From assembly GCA_947579665.1 (NCBI GenBank), contig OX388351.1, positions 58,908,939 through 58,972,938 on the forward strand: a DNA stretch of 64,000 bases, written 5' to 3'. Positions within the stretch are counted from its first letter, which is position 1, and each line of letters starts with the position of its first letter. The notes below the pieces were generated by a model that worked only from the letters and a program-made list of their open reading frames with translations, ran no database searches and had not been told where the DNA came from. The stretch comes from Sympetrum striolatum. Its lineage: Eukaryota > Arthropoda > Insecta > Odonata > Libellulidae. Below are positions 60,652 to 64,000 of the stretch, piece by piece. Position numbers and translations under genes: made by a program.

Positions 60652-62355
60652 TTCCACTCATTTACTAGGATGGAGTTCCACACAGTTTAAGCTGTCCACA
60701 TTGATTTCATTATCCATTTCATCATCAATACGATTAGCCATAGGATACTCTTAAACATATTCATAAACTAGAATTACTTTATATTTACAGTATTATTTAA
60801 ATTATTACAGCACTGTTAACATTTATTAATCTCGTTATTTACAGTACATCATAATATTCGAATACTACCCCTAGCAGTCAAATTGGGCCAATTTCGAGGC
60901 GATCAATTAACTTCCCAACAATTTGTCACCGCTGTCAAGTGGGAGTGAAAGTCCCTCAAGAGGAAGAGCGCATCTCTTCCCACGGAAGTCCCGCTTCTCG
61001 AATTTTAAAGCCTCAAATTTTCCGCTACCCTGCCCGCTGTCCTCAGATAAAACCAGTTCTCGAGGGTCCTTCGCTATCGACCCAGAAATGAGTGAGCGAA
61101 GGAGGAATTTTTGGAGGAAGTTCCCTCTTCCGGGGTTCACCGAGGAGGTGATAATACGTACCTCTTTTAGGCCCTCGACTGCGGGGTGTTTTAAAGGACT
61201 CGTTCGGGACGCCCTTCTAATCTCTACGGCGCACTGTAGTTATTGCCCTTGGACGCCAGGTCGTGGATCCTTCCAGGAAACCGCTATTTTCGCTATAGTT
61301 TATCTTACTTCCGTCATTATCTCGCCTTTACAGGCTCCTTGAAGGAGTTTTGGATGGCACATCCGGGTCGAATTGTATTCAAGGCGTTATTTCGAGTTTC
61401 CGTTTGGTGGGGAAGTTTTATTTATCAGTATGAAAAGCGCTTGAAAAATCAATCGATTTAACTCTCTCACTCAGACCGTTCTTGAATGATGGATTTTCTT
61501 ATTTATTTATGGAAAGAGGTCCATTTGGAGCTTTTTTTACAAACTAAAGTCCTTTTAAGTATCTATAGAGTAAATGAAATGAATAAAGGAACCTATGGAA
61601 TGTGTTTTTGAGGAAGAAATATATTCCAATGACTTTTAAGGAAGGGTATATCATGTAGCAAGTAAAACAGAGGGGAGCGGTTGGGACAAAGTAGCAATCA
61701 AAAGAATTATTATTTGAGAGGTAAAATTTATTGTTTGAACATTATATATTAACTATATTACAATTATGTAATAAAAACGAATATTCAAAAATTTATAAAA
61801 TAGCATACATGCATTCATACATATTCTTAGGTACTTACATAACAAGGAGATTCCCAAGGCCTTCCTTCGTAGTCGTTTCCACCCGTCGTTAAAGATTTCG
61901 TTTTTTGGAATAGAAGGTCGAGTTTTATCATTTTTATTTTCCTAAAGAGAAGAGAGTTTTATTACTGTTAAGTACAAATATAATTATATCCAATATCTTC
62001 AAATAAACTGATCTAAATTGATTTTTAAACAGAATTTAGTTTCACCTAAGTAATCCGCACTTTTTTGGGGTTACTCGTAAGCATGCTATGCAAAATTAAG
62101 TTGTAAGAAAATATTTCAACTAGCGTATTTTTATCTAAATAACGCATTCAACCTAAATAATGTTACATAATATATTTAATCTGAAATAGCCGCCGGACGA
62201 GAACAAGGAATCTATTCTGCATCACTCCTTTATCTCAAAAGTGTTACAGTATTTTCTTAAATTATTTTTCTCTTTGGTGAATATCGCAATAGTGCTACTC
62301 AAAGGATAAAAATTATATTTATCTCATCATATATTATTCTATTTGTATCATCATT
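60652..62355. other. Spacer with a GC-richer patch
   Basis: 60890-61440 is GC-richer with overlapping frames on both strands (77 codons minus, 139 plus at 60923-61342). None shows a motif or convincing splice sites. The remainder is AT-rich. Confidence 0.6.
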
Positions 62356-62359
62356 TAAC

Positions 62360-62590
62360 ATTACATTATTTTATTATGCGGCCGAGTATTTATTTATTTT
62401 TTATTATTTTCATTTATACATGCTTATGTTGTGTTTAATTGGGTTCCTTGTATGTATGAATGGTAATAATTTTTATGTATGCATGGTAATATTTTTATTT
62501 ATTTATTATTTTTAATAAATTTTTATTAGTTAACGTCGCAACCAATTCTTGCGACTAACTTTCGGCAGTTTTGTACAATAAATAAATGCG
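62360..62590 (+). mobile_element. Probable LINE 3' UTR
   Basis: An AT-rich ATTTATT-rich sequence followed by a perfect GTCGCAA...TTGCGAC hairpin (62535-62555), then TTCGGCAGTTTTGTACAATAA and AATAAATGC. A UTR with a terminal hairpin just before an AATAAA-type end matches the plan of the other LINE ends here. No protein part remains, so a host gene 3' UTR cannot be excluded. Confidence 0.5.
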
Positions 62591-63709
62591 AGAATAATAA
62601 TTTGCCGAATCGTCTTTTCGTCTGATTGAACGCGACCGCTGAGTCCATAAACCCTGATTTTCACTTAATCATATTGGCCCGATAATATAAAGCACCAATC
62701 TCTTTTTCGTAATGTAATATCCTGAAATAAATTCCAATGTCATGGAGTCTTTTTAAATATTATTCTTCCTTTCGTAAATTGATCAGCTAATCCTTTCCCA
62801 ACCACTTACGGAAGTATAGCTGCAATCTTATTTGCAACTATTGTAAATGTTTTTAGTAATTGAGTAGTAAGTAGTAAGTAGTAGTGTCTAAATAGGTATT
62901 TGCATTGCTAGTGGAAAAGAAGATGAGGTTGGCCTGGTATCTAATTCCCGCTGGGCCCAAAAAGCAGCCTTCGTGGAGTCATTGAAGGTCACACTAGGAA
63001 TTTGCCCCTGAAAGACTCAAGTTCTAACGAAGTCGCAACGTTTTAGGTAGCGAATTAGAACCCCAGTTATTCCATTGAACCAAACATTTTCAGGTATAAA
63101 ATTCCATCAGGAATGTTCGCTGCATCGGCATGGAAGTCCGCTTCAAATCCTCTTTCCCACTTCCGAAATATCTTGACCGCGAGTTCCTTATCCTCATTTC
63201 CATTCGGAAGGGTAGGTGTGAGATACGGAAGCGTGCGGTTTTCCCGCAAAAGAAAATGACGACGGAAATGAGGTTGGGGGGCATTTTTTTCTGCTTCAAT
63301 TGATGTCTCCCATGAAAACTTTCGTTTTTGATCAACATTATTGATGTCAAATACTCCCAGCCATCATTCGAGCAGGAATAACGTGAAGAATAATGACTGA
63401 TTTATTTACTAATTTAATAAGCTTACATACAGGGTCTAATTTCGTTAGCAATTAGAGAATTATTATTAGAAAAATATAGAAAATTTGCTGAGAATTTCAA
63501 ATTGAATGCTCAACCACAAAAACAATTAATAAGCTATTGTTTGAGGAAAAATCTTATTTCGTTCTTAAATTCTTCCTCCTCCTTTAGTTCTAAATTTGAA
63601 TTCATTTTTTAAATTAATGTATATTTTTCGCATTGTTTTTAAAGAATAGGCGCCGGAGTCTATATCTGTATTTTTTCTCCCCCAAACTAGCGTACCAATC
63701 TATGGGAGT
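62591..63709. other. Spacer, nothing recognised
   Basis: A GTAGTAA-type short repeat is at about 62868-62885. Overlapping minus-strand frames at 63067-63350 (60 and 86 codons) have no motif. Confidence 0.6.
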
Positions 63710-63973
63710 AATGCGTAATCTTTACGTTATACTTTTCGTAAAATTTTAGAAGAAAATTGAAATTCAAAACTAGATTTTCATTAATTTACTGGAAATGATC
63801 CTAATCCTATTGCCTGTCGTTATACTAATTATATGATGTACGACCATAATAACATTAGTATAACGATAGGTGATAGGATTACGACCATTTCCAGTAAATT
63901 AATGAAAATATAGTTTTGAATTGAAAACTTTTTCAAATATTTCACGATAAGTATCTCGTAAAGATTATGCATT
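63710..63973. mobile_element. Long fold-back element, arms about 120 bp
   Basis: The left arm (63710-63829) and right arm (63854-63973) pair around a 24-nt centre. The inner 68 bp (63762-63829 against 63854-63921) differ at only a few positions, and the outer 50 bp are more diverged (ATGCGTAATCTTTACG against its counterpart at 63957-63972). No target-site duplication or coding frame was found. It may be a non-autonomous transposon or an inverted duplication. The remaining 27 bases to the window end show nothing. Confidence 0.83.
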
Positions 63974-64000
63974 TCGCCAACTTTCAAAGGGTTCCCGAAC

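Overview
This is an AT-rich, non-coding, repeat-filled stretch of an animal nuclear genome, most likely from an arthropod with a sizeable, retrotransposon-rich genome such as an insect. The evidence is indirect. Most frames are closed every few tens of codons. The only recognisable protein remnants belong to non-LTR retrotransposons. The LINE types and the tRNA-derived SINE, pogo/Tigger-like and Tc1-like short elements are typical of arthropods. I found no convincing host protein-coding gene, rRNA, functional tRNA, operon, bacterial feature or CRISPR array. The species cannot be named from the sequence alone.

Layout. 1-14.2 kb is mostly featureless, with two CR1-type LINE 3' ends (about 1.9-2.05 kb and a faint one at 5.26-5.30 kb), a tight hairpin at 2.1 kb and an old 189-bp tandem duplication at 13.4-13.7 kb. 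At 14.26-15.33 kb a minisatellite of five units of about 111-125 bp is split by a 5'-truncated LINE. A GC-richer patch with the longest open frame (199 codons, not recognisable) follows. At 17.4-18.1 kb three elements are nested: a tRNA-type SINE, interrupted by a 562-bp pogo/Tigger-like MITE, itself interrupted by a 77-bp Tc1-like hairpin element. From 18 to 30 kb there are fold-back repeats (23.5, 25.3, 28.3, 28.6 kb), a pyrimidine-rich tract with a C19 run (27 kb) and three perfect hairpins in a row (30.0-30.1 kb). At 30.7-31.8 kb lies a broken CR1-type LINE keeping most reverse transcriptase motifs but lacking the thumb region.

From 32 to 43 kb there is a fold-back with 44-bp arms (35.9-36.0 kb), pyrimidine-rich tracts and another dispersed repeat copy (38.6 kb). 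43.2-43.5 kb is a LINE 3' end. 44.1-45.4 kb is the decayed C-terminal half of a LINE whose endonuclease is restriction-enzyme-like (R4/Dong-type), lying between TAA-type microsatellites. 48.7 kb carries a fourth copy of the CTCCAATAGCC repeat, 52.0-52.5 kb a minus-strand LINE 3' end, 52.8 kb a tRNA-like SINE head and 54.0-54.2 kb a fold-back flanked by 14-bp direct repeats. 57.4-57.9 kb is a plus-strand relative of the 43-kb LINE end. 60.1-60.65 kb holds a fold-back next to an endonuclease-reverse transcriptase LINE tail, 62.4-62.6 kb another LINE-like 3' end, and 63.7-64.0 kb a long fold-back that runs nearly to the window edge.

The elements do not form a pathway. The window is a record of successive insertions, mostly 5'-truncated LINEs keeping a 3' hairpin, and many short fold-back elements. 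The least expected features are the minus-strand-open minisatellite, two fold-backs with direct repeats and the same lopsided layout, and a GC-rich patch at 56.2-56.7 kb with an exon-like segment.
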